Part shown: one piece after another, positions 53,384 to 61,873 of the stretch
How the letters are laid out: each line of letters opens with the position of its first letter
Position numbering within the stretch: the first letter of the stretch is position 1
Origin: Paeniglutamicibacter psychrophenolicus
GTDB lineage: Bacteria; Actinomycetota; Actinomycetes; Actinomycetales; Micrococcaceae
Assembly (NCBI RefSeq): GCF_017876575.1
Contig: NZ_JAGIOE010000001.1
Location: forward strand, 62,001 to 126,000
Length of the DNA stretch: 64,000 nucleotides
Reading direction: 5' to 3'
Notes under the pieces: model-generated
What the model saw: the letters and a program-made list of their open reading frames with translations, nothing else
Databases searched by the model: none
Told to the model about the DNA's origin: nothing
Translations under genes and position numbers: made by a program

Positions 53384-53692
53384 TCAGGGGCGCCGCAGCG
53401 CGATCCAGCGTCCCTTGGTGCGGCGCAACACCACCAGCTTTTCGGTCACCGCCACGTTTTCCACCGCGGCGCGCATGGCCGCCGCCGAGGAAACGGCACG
53501 CGCATCCGGGTTCCCGTCCTCTTCCACGGTGTAGCGCACCGTGATGCGCGGGACCCCGGCCACCACATCGAGCTGGTTCGCATCCACGTGGTGGCCGCTT
53601 GCCAGCGAGGCCACCGCGGCGTCCATGACCGCTTCGGGCACGTGCCCGGGCCGCAGCCCCATGATGTTCAATTGCGCGCGATAGGAAGGCAT
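53384..53692 (-). CDS. Small conserved-looking protein of unknown function
   Basis: The 102-aa protein opens MPSYRAQLNIMGLRPGHVPEAVMDAAVASL and has an alternating beta/alpha pattern ending VAVTEKLVVLRRTKGRW, consistent with a small compact alpha/beta fold. Codon use is like its neighbours (GC-rich third positions), supporting a real gene. It converges with the membrane protein gene and is divergent from the DUF1684 gene. No family recognised. Confidence 0.6.
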   Translation of the reverse strand: MPSYRAQLNIMGLRPGHVPEAVMDAAVASLASGHHVDANQLDVVAGVPRITVRYTVEEDGNPDARAVSSAAAMRAAVENVAVTEKLVVLRRTKGRWIALRRP

Positions 53693-53778
53693 GGCATCAA
53701 GCGTAGCTGCGGGATCCGGGTGCCGTCGCCGCGCCGCGGGCCGGGCCCCGGCTGGCGCAAAGGTGGGACACTGAAATC

Positions 53779-54555
53779 ATGAGTGCAGCAGAAGAATTCA
53801 CGCAGTGGCGCCGGATGCGCAACGAGGGCCTGGCCGTCCCCTTCGGGTGGCTCTCGCTGAGCAGCTACCAATGGCTCCCCGCGGATCCCGGGCACCTGGA
53901 CCTGGTCCCCGGCGCCTGGAGCGCCGACGCATCCGGGGCGAGGGCCGGCTTCGCGGCAGCCGACATGGTCACCACCCCGGACGGCGACCCGGTGTCCGGG
54001 ACCCTGTCCAAGTCCATGCACGAGGACGAGTCGATGCACTTCGTCCGCCACGGCGACACCCTGGTGGAGCTGGGGGTGCGCGGCGGACGCTACATGATCC
54101 GCACCCGCGAGCGCACCCACCCGCGGCTGAAGGCCTTCTCCGGGGTCCCGGTCTTCGACCACGATGCGCACTTCGTCGTGGCCGGGCGCTTCACGCCCTT
54201 CCACGCCCCGAAGGTGGTGCCGATCGACAGCTTCCGCCCCGACACCACGCTGAAGGCCGAGCTGGTCGGCGAGGTCGAGTTCACGCTCGCCGGACACGCC
54301 GCCTCCCTGGCCGCGACCCAGAACGCCGACGGCGCGCTGACCCTGGCCTTCCGGGACACGACCAACGGGGAGCAGACCGCGCCCTGGCGCTTCGTCACGG
54401 TCCCGGCCCCCGGTGCCGACGGGTCGGTCACGATCGATTTCAACCGCACGCTGAACTACCCCATGGCCTTCTCGCCCTTCGCGGTGTGCCCCGCCCCGGT
54501 GCCGGGCAACCGGCTCGGGTTCGCGGTGCGCGCCGGGGAAAAGCAGCCGCACTAA
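53779..54555 (+). CDS. DUF1684 family protein
   Basis: The 258-aa protein shows DUF1684 blocks: FTQWRRMRNEGLAVPFGWLSLSSYQWL near the N-terminus, RYMIRTRERTHPRLKAFSGVPVF mid-protein, and the C-terminal FNRTLNYPMAFSPFAVCPAPVPGNRL with its conserved asparagines and cysteine. The biochemical function of the family is unknown; the fold is predicted to be beta-rich and cytosolic. It is monocistronic. Confidence 0.88.
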   Translation: MSAAEEFTQWRRMRNEGLAVPFGWLSLSSYQWLPADPGHLDLVPGAWSADASGARAGFAAADMVTTPDGDPVSGTLSKSMHEDESMHFVRHGDTLVELGVRGGRYMIRTRERTHPRLKAFSGVPVFDHDAHFVVAGRFTPFHAPKVVPIDSFRPDTTLKAELVGEVEFTLAGHAASLAATQNADGALTLAFRDTTNGEQTAPWRFVTVPAPGADGSVTIDFNRTLNYPMAFSPFAVCPAPVPGNRLGFAVRAGEKQPH

Positions 54556-54595
54556 ACCTGCGTGGCAACGTCTTGGGCGTTGCTCTGGGTGCTTC

Positions 54596-55375
54596 CTACT
54601 TCGGGCCCATGCGGATGGCGCCGTCCAGGCGGATGGTTTCGCCGTTGAGCATCTGGTTGGCCACGATGTGTTCCACCAGGGCCGCGTATTCCGCCGGCTT
54701 GCCCAGCCGTGCCGGGTGCGGAACCTGAGCGCCCAGCGAGGCCTGTGCCTCGGCGGAAAGCGAGGCCATCATCGGGGTCTCGAAGATGCCCGGTGCGATG
54801 GTCATGACCCGGATGAAGTGGCGGGCCAGTTCCCGGGCCAGCGGCAGCGTCATCGAGGCCACCGCGCCCTTGGACGCGGCGTAGGCGGGCTGGCCGACCT
54901 GCCCGTCGAAGGCGGCGACCGAGGCGGTGTTGATGATGACCCCGCGTTCTTGCGTGCCGGTGGCCGGGTCCACGAGCGGTTCGGTCGCTGCCATGGCCTC
55001 GGCCGCCAGGCGCACCACATTGAAGGTGCCGGTGAGGTTGATGGCAATGACCTTCTCGAAGGTGGACAGCGGCAGCACGCCCTCCCTGCCCAGCACCTTT
55101 CCCGGGGTGGCGACCCCGGCGCAGTTGACCACGATGCGCAGGTTCCCAAGTTCCCCGGCAGCGGCAATGGCTGCCTGGACCTGGACCTCGTCGGTGACAT
55201 CTGCGGCCACGAACCTGGCCCGCTCCCCCAGCGCGGCTGCGGCTGCGTCGCCCTGGGATGAAGGCAGGTCCACCAGCACCACGCGGGCTCCTGCGTCGTA
55301 AAGCACCCGGGCGGTGGCGGCCCCGAGGCCCGAGGCGCCCCCGGTGACCAGTGCGACTGAATCGGTGATGAGCAT
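54596..55375 (-). CDS. Short-chain dehydrogenase (3-hydroxyacyl-CoA dehydrogenase type-2-like)
   Basis: The 259-aa classical SDR has [15 protein letters not shown] (TGxxxGxG), [13 protein letters not shown] (NAG-like), catalytic Ser/Tyr/Lys in [23 protein letters not shown], and [11 protein letters not shown]. The sequence, including [11 protein letters not shown] at the end, closely follows HSD17B10-type 3-hydroxyacyl-CoA dehydrogenases acting in beta-oxidation of branched acyl-CoAs. ATG 55375 has AAGGGAA 7 nt upstream. It stands alone; a near-palindrome lies 44 bp upstream. Confidence 0.9.
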   Translation of the reverse strand: MLITDSVALVTGGASGLGAATARVLYDAGARVVLVDLPSSQGDAAAAALGERARFVAADVTDEVQVQAAIAAAGELGNLRIVVNCAGVATPGKVLGREGVLPLSTFEKVIAINLTGTFNVVRLAAEAMAATEPLVDPATGTQERGVIINTASVAAFDGQVGQPAYAASKGAVASMTLPLARELARHFIRVMTIAPGIFETPMMASLSAEAQASLGAQVPHPARLGKPAEYAALVEHIVANQMLNGETIRLDGAIRMGPK

Positions 55376-55418
55376 GCTGGGATTCCCTTCAACGGTGTTG
55401 CCGGCGGCCACCAATTGG

Positions 55419-55434
55419 GTTAGTGGCCATTAAC
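55419..55434. promoter_or_regulatory. Near-palindrome GTTAGTGG-CCATTAAC upstream of the SDR gene
   Basis: A 16-bp inverted repeat with one mismatched pair, overlapping a GGCCAC-N11-GTGGCC repeat (55407-55429). It lies in the promoter region between the SDR gene and the divergent amidotransferase; the binding protein is unknown. Confidence 0.35.
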
Positions 55435-55521
55435 TCACTCCAGCGTAGGCGAGCGGGCCACGAGACAGAAGGGGTGGTGCGACAGTCTTTGCGGCCGGGA
55501 CAGGGGACGTAGACTGCTGAA

Positions 55522-56268
55522 ATGGGGCGCTTCATCTTGATTTCCACGCGGGAACACGACCTGGCCACCTCCGACGAGGTGCGCGGGGTGCTGGCCGCCA
55601 GCGGGCTGGCTGCCGATTCCCTGCGGGTCATTCGGCTCGACCGCGAGCCGCTGGGCCCGATCGACGGGCTGGGGCTGGAAGACTGCCCGGGCATCATCCT
55701 GGGCGGCAGCCCGTTCAACGCCTCGGACCATCCCTCGGTCAAATCCGCGACGCAGAAACGCTGCGAGGCGGATCTGTCCCGATTGCTCGATGTGCTGGTG
55801 GCCGAGGACTTCCCGTTCCTGGGCGCCTGCTACGGAGTCGGCACGCTGGGAACCCACCAGGGCGGGACGATCGACACCCACTATGGCGAGCCCGTGGGCA
55901 CCTCCCGCATCCGGCTGACCCACGAGGGGCGGATCGATCCGTTGCTGGCGGGGCTTCCCGAGGAATTCGACGCCTTCGTGGGCCACAAGGAAGCGGTCTC
56001 CGTGCTCCCCGCCTCGGCGGTCCTGCTGGCGGACTCCGCGGCCTGTCCCGTGCAGATGTTCCGCATCAAGACCAACCTGTACGCCACGCAGTTCCATCCC
56101 GAGCTTGACCCGATGGGGTTGGCCCAGCGCATCCTGATCTACCGGGATGCCGGCTACTTCCCGCCGCACGAGGCGCAGCGCCTGCACGATGCGGCCCTGG
56201 GCTCCCGCGTGGAGTGGCCCGCACTGATCCTGCGCAACTTCGTGCAGCGCTACGGGGCCGAAAGCTAG
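55522..56268 (+). CDS. Class I glutamine amidotransferase-like protein
   Basis: The 248-aa single-domain GATase has the nucleophile elbow FPFLGACYGVGTLG (Cys in GACYG), GIILGGSPFNASD, and the catalytic His-Glu in LYATQFHPELDP. It resembles stand-alone GMP-synthase-like amidotransferase domains with unknown acceptor. A TAGACT box 6 nt before ATG 55522 suggests a leaderless transcript. It overlaps the converging YdeI-like gene by 4 bp at the 3' end. Confidence 0.87.
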   Translation: MGRFILISTREHDLATSDEVRGVLAASGLAADSLRVIRLDREPLGPIDGLGLEDCPGIILGGSPFNASDHPSVKSATQKRCEADLSRLLDVLVAEDFPFLGACYGVGTLGTHQGGTIDTHYGEPVGTSRIRLTHEGRIDPLLAGLPEEFDAFVGHKEAVSVLPASAVLLADSAACPVQMFRIKTNLYATQFHPELDPMGLAQRILIYRDAGYFPPHEAQRLHDAALGSRVEWPALILRNFVQRYGAES

Positions 56269-56786
56269 ACGATCCCCTGCCCGGCATCGAGCCGGGCCAC
56301 GTAGTCGGCGATCTTTTTCCGCCGGGTCTCGGCCCCCTTGACGGTGTGCAACCTGTAGTAGATGGCGAAGCGCTCGCTGGCACCGAGGGTTGCCAGCGTT
56401 TCACGTGCCCGGGGAGATCCGGACACCGCCTCGAGGAAATCGGCGGGAAGCTGCGCCGATGCCTGCCCCGCATAGGCGTCGTCCCACCTCCCGGCGGCCT
56501 CCAGCCGCTGGATGTGTTCCACGTTCCTGGCAGACCACTTGCTGCGCGCGGTGCGCGGGGTGAACCTATTGGTAAAGCTGTGCTCGTCGCGCCCGTTGCG
56601 CTGGCCGTCGATCCAGCCGAAGCACAGCGCCTCGTCCAGCGCCTGGGCGTAGGTCAGCTCCGTGACGGTGCCGCCCTTCTTGTGCAGCACCAGGCGCACC
56701 CCGGGATGGTCCAGGTGGTGTTCGGCCAGCCACCGGCGCCAGGCCGCGGCGTCGGGGAGCAAGAGTTCTTCCAACAGGATTGCCAT
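56265..56786 (-). CDS. YdeI/OmpD-associated family protein
   Basis: The 173-aa protein carries the YdeI-like blocks WLAEHHLDHPGVRLVLHKKG, LTYAQALDEALCFGWIDGQRNGRDEHSFTNRFTPRTARSKWSARNVEHIQRL and, near the C-terminus, SGSPRARETLATLGASERFAIYYRL. The family is linked to stress and bacteriocin or peptide protection in other bacteria; the mechanism is unclear. ATG 56786 or 56795 could start it. Confidence 0.88.
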   Translation of the reverse strand: MAILLEELLLPDAAAWRRWLAEHHLDHPGVRLVLHKKGGTVTELTYAQALDEALCFGWIDGQRNGRDEHSFTNRFTPRTARSKWSARNVEHIQRLEAAGRWDDAYAGQASAQLPADFLEAVSGSPRARETLATLGASERFAIYYRLHTVKGAETRRKKIADYVARLDAGQGIV

Positions 56787-56848
56787 GGAACCCATCCCAC
56801 CACGCCAAGGTGCGTTGGCGCCACCGCCGGCACCCCTTCACAAATAAT

Positions 56849-56864
56849 TGCTAACTTGCTAGCA
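56849..56864. promoter_or_regulatory. Palindrome TGCTA-N6-TAGCA before the RHH gene
   Basis: A 16-bp partial palindrome lies 9-24 bp upstream of the small ribbon-helix-helix-like gene. It also reads as tandem TTGCTA repeats spaced by 8, a layout typical of MetJ/Arc-type (RHH) operators. The likely function is autoregulation. Confidence 0.5.
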
Positions 56865-56872
56865 TCCATTGC

Positions 56873-57031
56873 ATGGCAACGAACGAGGACGCACCAAGTC
56901 CCAAAATCCAGTTCAACATCTACCTGCCCGCCGCCCTGGTGCGCCGGGTGAAGCATGCCGCCATCGACGACCAGGCAAGCCTTTCCGCGTTCGTCGAAAA
57001 GGCGCTGGAACACTACCTGGAGGATCACTGA
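56873..57031 (+). CDS. Small ribbon-helix-helix-like (CopG-type) protein
   Basis: The 52-aa protein has the pattern of an RHH DNA-binding unit: strand [17 protein letters not shown] followed by helix [21 protein letters not shown]. Such proteins bind palindromic or repeated sites as dimers; one overlaps the promoter here. Its stop codon shares one base with the ATG of the next gene (TGATG), coupling the two like a toxin-antitoxin or regulator-enzyme pair. The frame is short but coherent. Confidence 0.65.
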   Translation: MATNEDAPSPKIQFNIYLPAALVRRVKHAAIDDQASLSAFVEKALEHYLEDH

Positions 57032-57786
57032 TGCTGCGCGTCCGCCCCACCGTCCACACCCCGCACCCCGAGGCCTGGGCATTGCTGCTCGGCGAGATGG
57101 GGCTGGGCGAAATCACCCCGCCACCTGCCACCGGTGCCCCGTCCGGGACCGCGCAACGCTGCTTTGCCGCAGACTCCGGGCGCATCCTGCTGCAGGAATC
57201 CGCCAAGCCGGGCACCGAGCTGGTCTTCGAGGTGCGCGACCTGGAAAAATTCGCCCAATGGACCATCGCGGACGGGACCCCGGTGGACCTGCGGACCGCG
57301 GCCGACGGCAGCACCGCGCTGGCGCACATCACCGCCCCGGACGGCCTGGAATTCACCGCGCTGGGCGTCGATGCCGCGGTGGACGCCGGCACACCCCGGT
57401 TCCCGCAGGACACCGAAACCCCGCGGCCCGGGACGCTGGCCGTGCTGGCGCTGTGGAACACCCCCGACGTGCCCGGCGCATCATCCACCCTGGCGAACAT
57501 CGGGGCCAAGCCGGACACCACTTCCAACGGCGGCGCCTGGGCGCAGTACCGGGCCAAGCACGGCGGCTTTGTCGCCGCACATGCCGGGGCAAGCCGCGGG
57601 ATCGAGCTGTCCCTCGAATATTCCGGGAAGCTGGAAGCACTGGCGGACCGGCTGTCTTCCGCCGGCATCGAGGCGCAGCTGGTTGACGAGGCCTACGGGC
57701 GCACGCTGCTGGTGGAGCATCCCGACGGCGCCCAGCTGTGGATCAACGAACGCCAGCAGGACCTGTACGGATACTCGCGCCACTGA
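57031..57786 (+). CDS. VOC/glyoxalase-like protein coupled to RHH protein
   Basis: The 251-aa protein is composed of two vicinal-oxygen-chelate-like modules: residues 1-120 (HTPHPEAWALLLGEMGLGE, ELVFEVRDLEKFAQWTIADG, EFTALGVDA) and 130-251 (LAVLALWNTPDVPG, GIELSLEYSGKLEALADRLSSAG, TLLVEHPDGAQLWINERQQDLYGY). Metal ligands are not clearly conserved, so it may bind rather than transform ligand. GGAGGA lies 7 nt upstream of ATG 57031, within the preceding gene. The partner RHH protein suggests co-regulation. Confidence 0.7.
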   Translation: MLRVRPTVHTPHPEAWALLLGEMGLGEITPPPATGAPSGTAQRCFAADSGRILLQESAKPGTELVFEVRDLEKFAQWTIADGTPVDLRTAADGSTALAHITAPDGLEFTALGVDAAVDAGTPRFPQDTETPRPGTLAVLALWNTPDVPGASSTLANIGAKPDTTSNGGAWAQYRAKHGGFVAAHAGASRGIELSLEYSGKLEALADRLSSAGIEAQLVDEAYGRTLLVEHPDGAQLWINERQQDLYGYSRH

Positions 57787-57859
57787 TGCACCCGAGGTGG
57801 GGAGCGGGTTCCGGGATGCTTCGGGAATAGCCCGGGCCGTGCACGGGTTGGCACCACAC

Positions 57860-58969
57860 ATGAGCAAACTCTTTACGCCGGTCACCCTGGCCGCCCCGGC
57901 GGGCCCCGGCCTGGACCTGCGCAACCGCACTGTGCTGGCCCCGATGTGCCAGTACTCCGTCACCAACCACGACGGGGTGCCGCACGCCTGGCACCTGGCA
58001 CACCTCGGAGCCCGGGCCGCCGGCGGATTCGGGCTGGTGTTCACCGAGGCCACCGCCGTGACCGCCGCGGGCCGGATCAGCGACGCGGACACCGGCATCT
58101 GGAACGATGCCCAGGGAAGCGCCTGGGCACCGATCGTCGACTTCATCCATTCCCAGGGCGCGGCCGCCGGTATCCAGCTGGCGCATGCCGGAGCCAAGGC
58201 CTCCACCCACCCGTGGCTGCCGGGACCCATTGCAGCCGGGGAGACCGGGAACCTGCCGGTGCCTGGCCGCGGCTGGGAAACCGACGGCCCCTCGGCCTCC
58301 GACGCCTTCGGGCTGGCCCCGGCCACCGCAATGTCCACCGGGCAGATCGCCGACTCGGTCCGGGACTGGGCCGAGGCCGCAACACGCGCCGATGCGGCCG
58401 GATTCGATGTCGCCCAGATCCACGCTGCCCACGGGTACCTGGTCCACGAGTTCCTTTCCCCGCTGACCAACACCCGCACCGATGCATACGGCGGAAGCTT
58501 CGAGAACCGCACCCGCTACGCCCGCGAGGTCATCGCCGCGGTGCGCGCCGCCTGGCCGGCGCACAAGCCGCTGGCGATCCGCTTCTCCGGGGACGACTGG
58601 GTGGCCGGCGGGTGGCGGATCGCCGACACCGTGCGCTTTGCCGCCGAGGCCTTCGAGTTGGGGGTCAGCGCCTTCGACCTCTCCAGCGCCGGGATCGGCA
58701 AGTACCACGGGCCCTCCGGCCCGGGCTTCCAGGTGCCGCTGGCCGCGGCCGTGAAGGAGGCGGTGCCCGAGGCCTTCGTGACCGCCGTGGGCATGATCAA
58801 CGATCCCTCGCAGGCCGAGCAGGTGCTGGTCACCGGCGCCGCCGACGGGGTCTCGATCGGCCGTGCGGCGCTGAAGAATCCGAACTGGCCGGCGGTTGCC
58901 GCAGCCGCACTGGGCTCGGTCCGCGACGCGGTGCCCTTCGCCCCGCAATACTGGCGCGCCCACTGGTAG
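57860..58969 (+). CDS. Old Yellow Enzyme-family NADH:flavin oxidoreductase (YqjM class)
   Basis: The 369-aa FMN-dependent TIM barrel has the thermophilic-like/YqjM Cys in RTVLAPMCQYSV, active-site pair in VAQIHAAHGYLVHEFLSP, NTRTDAYGGSFENRTRYA, and GAADGVSIGRAAL for phosphate binding. It reduces activated C=C bonds of enones or nitro compounds, usually in xenobiotic or oxidative-stress defence. Start ATG 57860. It is followed by a long hairpin terminator. Confidence 0.93.
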   Translation: MSKLFTPVTLAAPAGPGLDLRNRTVLAPMCQYSVTNHDGVPHAWHLAHLGARAAGGFGLVFTEATAVTAAGRISDADTGIWNDAQGSAWAPIVDFIHSQGAAAGIQLAHAGAKASTHPWLPGPIAAGETGNLPVPGRGWETDGPSASDAFGLAPATAMSTGQIADSVRDWAEAATRADAAGFDVAQIHAAHGYLVHEFLSPLTNTRTDAYGGSFENRTRYAREVIAAVRAAWPAHKPLAIRFSGDDWVAGGWRIADTVRFAAEAFELGVSAFDLSSAGIGKYHGPSGPGFQVPLAAAVKEAVPEAFVTAVGMINDPSQAEQVLVTGAADGVSIGRAALKNPNWPAVAAAALGSVRDAVPFAPQYWRAHW

Positions 58970-58979
58970 GAGCGCCGGG

Positions 58980-59037
58980 AACGTGCAAGGGCGCGGACCC
59001 TCCGGTTTGTCCCGGATGGCCCGCGCCCTTGCACGTT
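58980..59037. terminator. Bidirectional terminator, OYE / MHS transporter
   Basis: A perfect 17-bp stem (58980-58996 / 59021-59037) has a 24-nt loop that itself contains complementary CCGG blocks. It lies between converging genes. Confidence 0.8.
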
Positions 59038-59063
59038 GGTGCCGAAAGTCGGTTGCGCGGGCC

Positions 59064-60437
59064 TTAGCCGCGCAGGTCCTTGCCCACCGATTCTGGCAAC
59101 TTGTAGACGGTGACCGCCGTGATCAGCAGCAGCACGATGGCGTAGACCGCGAAGACCGTTCCTCCGACGGAGTGCCCGAACCAGGCGTTGAAGCCGGCCT
59201 GCAGGAAGGCCGCGGTGCCGCCGAACGCCGCCACGCAGATGGCGTACGGGATGGCCACGCCGATGGTGCGGATGGCGGTGGGGAAAAGCTCGGCGTACAC
59301 GGCCGGAACGATTGAGGCGGAGGCCGCAATGAAGACGAGCATCACCGACATGGCGATGAACAACTGCCACGCCTCGCCGCGGACCAGGGAGGACATCGGG
59401 AACTGCATGACAGCGGCTCCCAGGGCCGAGATCAGCAGGACCGGGCGGCGGCCGATGCGGTCCGAAAGCTTGCCCCAGAACGGCAGCACTGCCATGAACA
59501 CCAGGTTGGCGGCGACGCCGGTCCACAGCGCGGTGGCCGGATCCATCTTCATGTTGGCGATCGCGTAGGCGGGGGTCGAAACGCTCCAGATGTAGTAGAC
59601 CACCGTCAGCCCGACGGTCAGGCCGATGACCTGAAGCGCCTGGCGCCAGTTGGCCATGATCTGCGAGAAGACCGAGGGCCCGGACGTGCCGTGTGCGGCC
59701 TTGGCCGACTTCTGTTCCTCGAACTGCTTGGTCTCCTTCAACCGCGAACGCATGATCAGGGTGTACAGGCCCATGAGCGCACCGACGGCGAAGGGGATGC
59801 GCCAGCCGAAGGCGCCCATCTGTTCCTTGCTCAGGGTCACGGTCAGGATCGCGCCGAGCAGGGTGCCGACCACGATGCCGGCGGTGCCGGAGAAGTACAT
59901 CAGCGTGGAGTAGAACCCGCGCTTCGGGGCCGGGGCCACCTCGGCGAGGTAGGTCTGCGCGCTGGGCATCTCGCCGCCGTGGGCCAGGCCCTGCAGCAGC
60001 CGGGCCACCAGCAGGATCAGCGAGGCGCCGGCTCCGATGCTGGAATAGGTCGGGGTGATCGCGATGATCAGCGAACCTACCGAGGCCAGGCCCACGGCCA
60101 TGGTCATGGCGGCCTTGCGGCCGACCTTGTCACCGATCAGGCCGAAGAAGGCCCCGCCGAAGGGGCGGGCGACGAATCCGACGGCGAAGATCGCCATGGT
60201 CGCCAGGAAAGCGGAAGTCGGGTCGGCCTTGGAGAAGAGCTGGCCGGAGATGAAGGAGGCGAACGTGGCGTAGATGGCCCAGTCGAACCACTCCACGGCG
60301 TTGCCCGCGCCGATGCCCAGCAGGGTCTTGAAGGTGGACTGGCCGGGTGTCCCGTGCGGGGACGGTGCCGCTGCGTGCTGGGGACGGACGGTGGCCTGGG
60401 GGCTGCCGGCCGGAGCCAGCTGTTCCTTGATGCTCAT
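59064..60437 (-). CDS. MHS-family metabolite:proton symporter (MFS)
   Basis: The 457-aa MFS transporter has 12 predicted TM helices. MHS features: a start at IGAGNAVEWFDWAIYATFASF, motif A GLIGDKVGRKAAM in the first cytoplasmic loop, ARLLQGLAHGGEMPSAQTYLAEVAP, and the repeat GKLSDRIGRRPVL in the second half. The family imports organic acids or zwitterions (ProP/KgtP/ShiA-like). It lies 41 bp downstream of the M20 amidohydrolase on the same strand, suggesting uptake of that enzyme's substrate. Confidence 0.92.
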   Translation of the reverse strand: MSIKEQLAPAGSPQATVRPQHAAAPSPHGTPGQSTFKTLLGIGAGNAVEWFDWAIYATFASFISGQLFSKADPTSAFLATMAIFAVGFVARPFGGAFFGLIGDKVGRKAAMTMAVGLASVGSLIIAITPTYSSIGAGASLILLVARLLQGLAHGGEMPSAQTYLAEVAPAPKRGFYSTLMYFSGTAGIVVGTLLGAILTVTLSKEQMGAFGWRIPFAVGALMGLYTLIMRSRLKETKQFEEQKSAKAAHGTSGPSVFSQIMANWRQALQVIGLTVGLTVVYYIWSVSTPAYAIANMKMDPATALWTGVAANLVFMAVLPFWGKLSDRIGRRPVLLISALGAAVMQFPMSSLVRGEAWQLFIAMSVMLVFIAASASIVPAVYAELFPTAIRTIGVAIPYAICVAAFGGTAAFLQAGFNAWFGHSVGGTVFAVYAIVLLLITAVTVYKLPESVGKDLRG

Positions 60438-60478
60438 GGGGAGGGTTCCTGGATTCTGTGTGGGAGGGGGAACGGGGA

Positions 60479-61714
60479 TTAGCGTGTTGCCAGGGAAGCG
60501 AGCTTGGCGGTGGCCAGCTGCGTGTAGAGCGCGGTACCGCGACCCAACACCGAATCATCGAAACGTGCGTACGGGGAGTGGTTGTACTCCGCCGCACCCA
60601 CGTCCACGCCGGGGGTCAGCGCGGACAGGAAAACAAAGGCACCGGGAACCTCGTTGAGCACCCGGGAGAAATCCTCGGATCCGGCCAGCGGGCTGGCCAT
60701 GGTGGTGAAGGAATCGGTGCCGAAAAGCTCGCGCACCGCATCGGCGGCGAAATGGGTCTCGGCCTCGGCGTTGATGGTGGTGGGGTACTCGGTGCGGTAC
60801 TGCACCTCGACCTCCAACCCGTGGGCCAGTGCGATCCCCTGCAGCAACGCGGGGACCGAAGCCTGCAGCTTCTCGTGCGCGGCATGGCTGAAGGAGCGGA
60901 TGGTCGCCTCGAAGTAGGCGGTTTCGGGGATGATGTTGCGCACCGTCCCGGCCCGCAGCACGCCCACGGAGATGACCACGGGATCAAAGATGTCGAACTG
61001 GCGGGTGACCATGATCTGCAGTGCCGTGACCATTTCCGCGGCAGCGGTGACCGGGTCCTTGGCGGCAAAGGGTGCCGAGCCGTGCCCGCCCGCACCGCGC
61101 ACCGTCACGAACAACCCGTCGGATGCGCTCATCATGGCTCCGGGCTTCGCGGTGAAAACCCCGGTGGAACCCATCGCGCTCATGACGTGCAGGCCGAAGG
61201 CCGCGTCGACCTTCTTGCCGCTGGCCTCCAGCACGCCCTCGCGCACCATGTGGCTCGCCCCGTCCCAGCCTTCCTCGCCGGGCTGGAACATCAGGACCAC
61301 GTCGCCGGGCAGGGACTCGCGGCGCTCGGCCAGCAGCGTGGCGGCACCTGCCAGCATCGCGGTGTGCAGGTCGTGGCCGCAGGCATGCATGGTGTCCCCG
61401 GTTCGCGAGGAAAACTCGACACCCGATTTCTCGGTCAGCGGCAGCCCGTCCATGTCCCCGCGCAGCAGCACCGCCGGGCGCTCGCCGGCAGGGGCGTTCG
61501 ATGCCCCGCCGCGCAGCACCGCTGTCACCGAGGTGAGGTCGGTGCCGAGGGTAATCTCGTACCCGATGGGCTCGAGCCATTGCAGCACGCGTTCCTGGGT
61601 GCGCGGCAGTTGCAGCCCGGTTTCGGGCTCGCGGTGCAGCGCATGGCGCAGGTTCATGATCTCGGGTTCGAGTTCGCGTGCGTCCTGCAGGATTGCGGTG
61701 GTGGCGGTGCTCAT
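60479..61714 (-). CDS. M20-family amidohydrolase (hippurate/N-acyl-amino-acid hydrolase-like)
   Basis: The 411-aa M20D peptidase has the metal-binding and catalytic series VLLRGDMDGLPLTE, MHACGHDLHTAMLAGAA, FQPGEEGWDGASHM, a dimerisation domain (GGHGSAPFAAKDPVTAAA), and EYNHSPYARFDDSVLG. It cleaves N-acyl or amide bonds of an amino-acid conjugate. ATG 61714 fits the family N-terminus; the 18 upstream residues are excluded. It is co-oriented with the MHS transporter and divergent from the double-AsnC regulator, with a 12-bp palindrome between. Confidence 0.92.
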   Translation of the reverse strand: MSTATTAILQDARELEPEIMNLRHALHREPETGLQLPRTQERVLQWLEPIGYEITLGTDLTSVTAVLRGGASNAPAGERPAVLLRGDMDGLPLTEKSGVEFSSRTGDTMHACGHDLHTAMLAGAATLLAERRESLPGDVVLMFQPGEEGWDGASHMVREGVLEASGKKVDAAFGLHVMSAMGSTGVFTAKPGAMMSASDGLFVTVRGAGGHGSAPFAAKDPVTAAAEMVTALQIMVTRQFDIFDPVVISVGVLRAGTVRNIIPETAYFEATIRSFSHAAHEKLQASVPALLQGIALAHGLEVEVQYRTEYPTTINAEAETHFAADAVRELFGTDSFTTMASPLAGSEDFSRVLNEVPGAFVFLSALTPGVDVGAAEYNHSPYARFDDSVLGRGTALYTQLATAKLASLATR

Positions 61715-61745
61715 GCCGTGTGGTCTCTTCCCGGGTCTGCCCGCC

Positions 61746-61757
61746 CACCAATTGGTG
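61746..61757. promoter_or_regulatory. 12-bp palindrome CACCAATTGGTG between M20 and AsnC genes
   Basis: Perfectly self-complementary, 32 bp from the M20 start and 117 bp from the AsnC start, in the divergent promoter region. A plausible site for the adjacent AsnC-type regulator; a related CCACCAATTGG occurs near 55409. Confidence 0.45.
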
Positions 61758-61873
61758 AGCCGTGTCACTATCGATCGTGGGGCACGGGCAGGATAATGGA
61801 GGAAGATTCACAGATAATTGCGCAAGGCGGCCTTCAAACCGCGAAAATGTGCGCGGATGACAAAAGGGGCTTC

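Noticed and set aside
60458-61873. A long in-frame extension of the second AsnC gene across the M20 gene
   Set aside because: It is antisense to the well-supported M20 amidohydrolase; the regulator homology begins at ATG 61874, which has an AAGGGG site.
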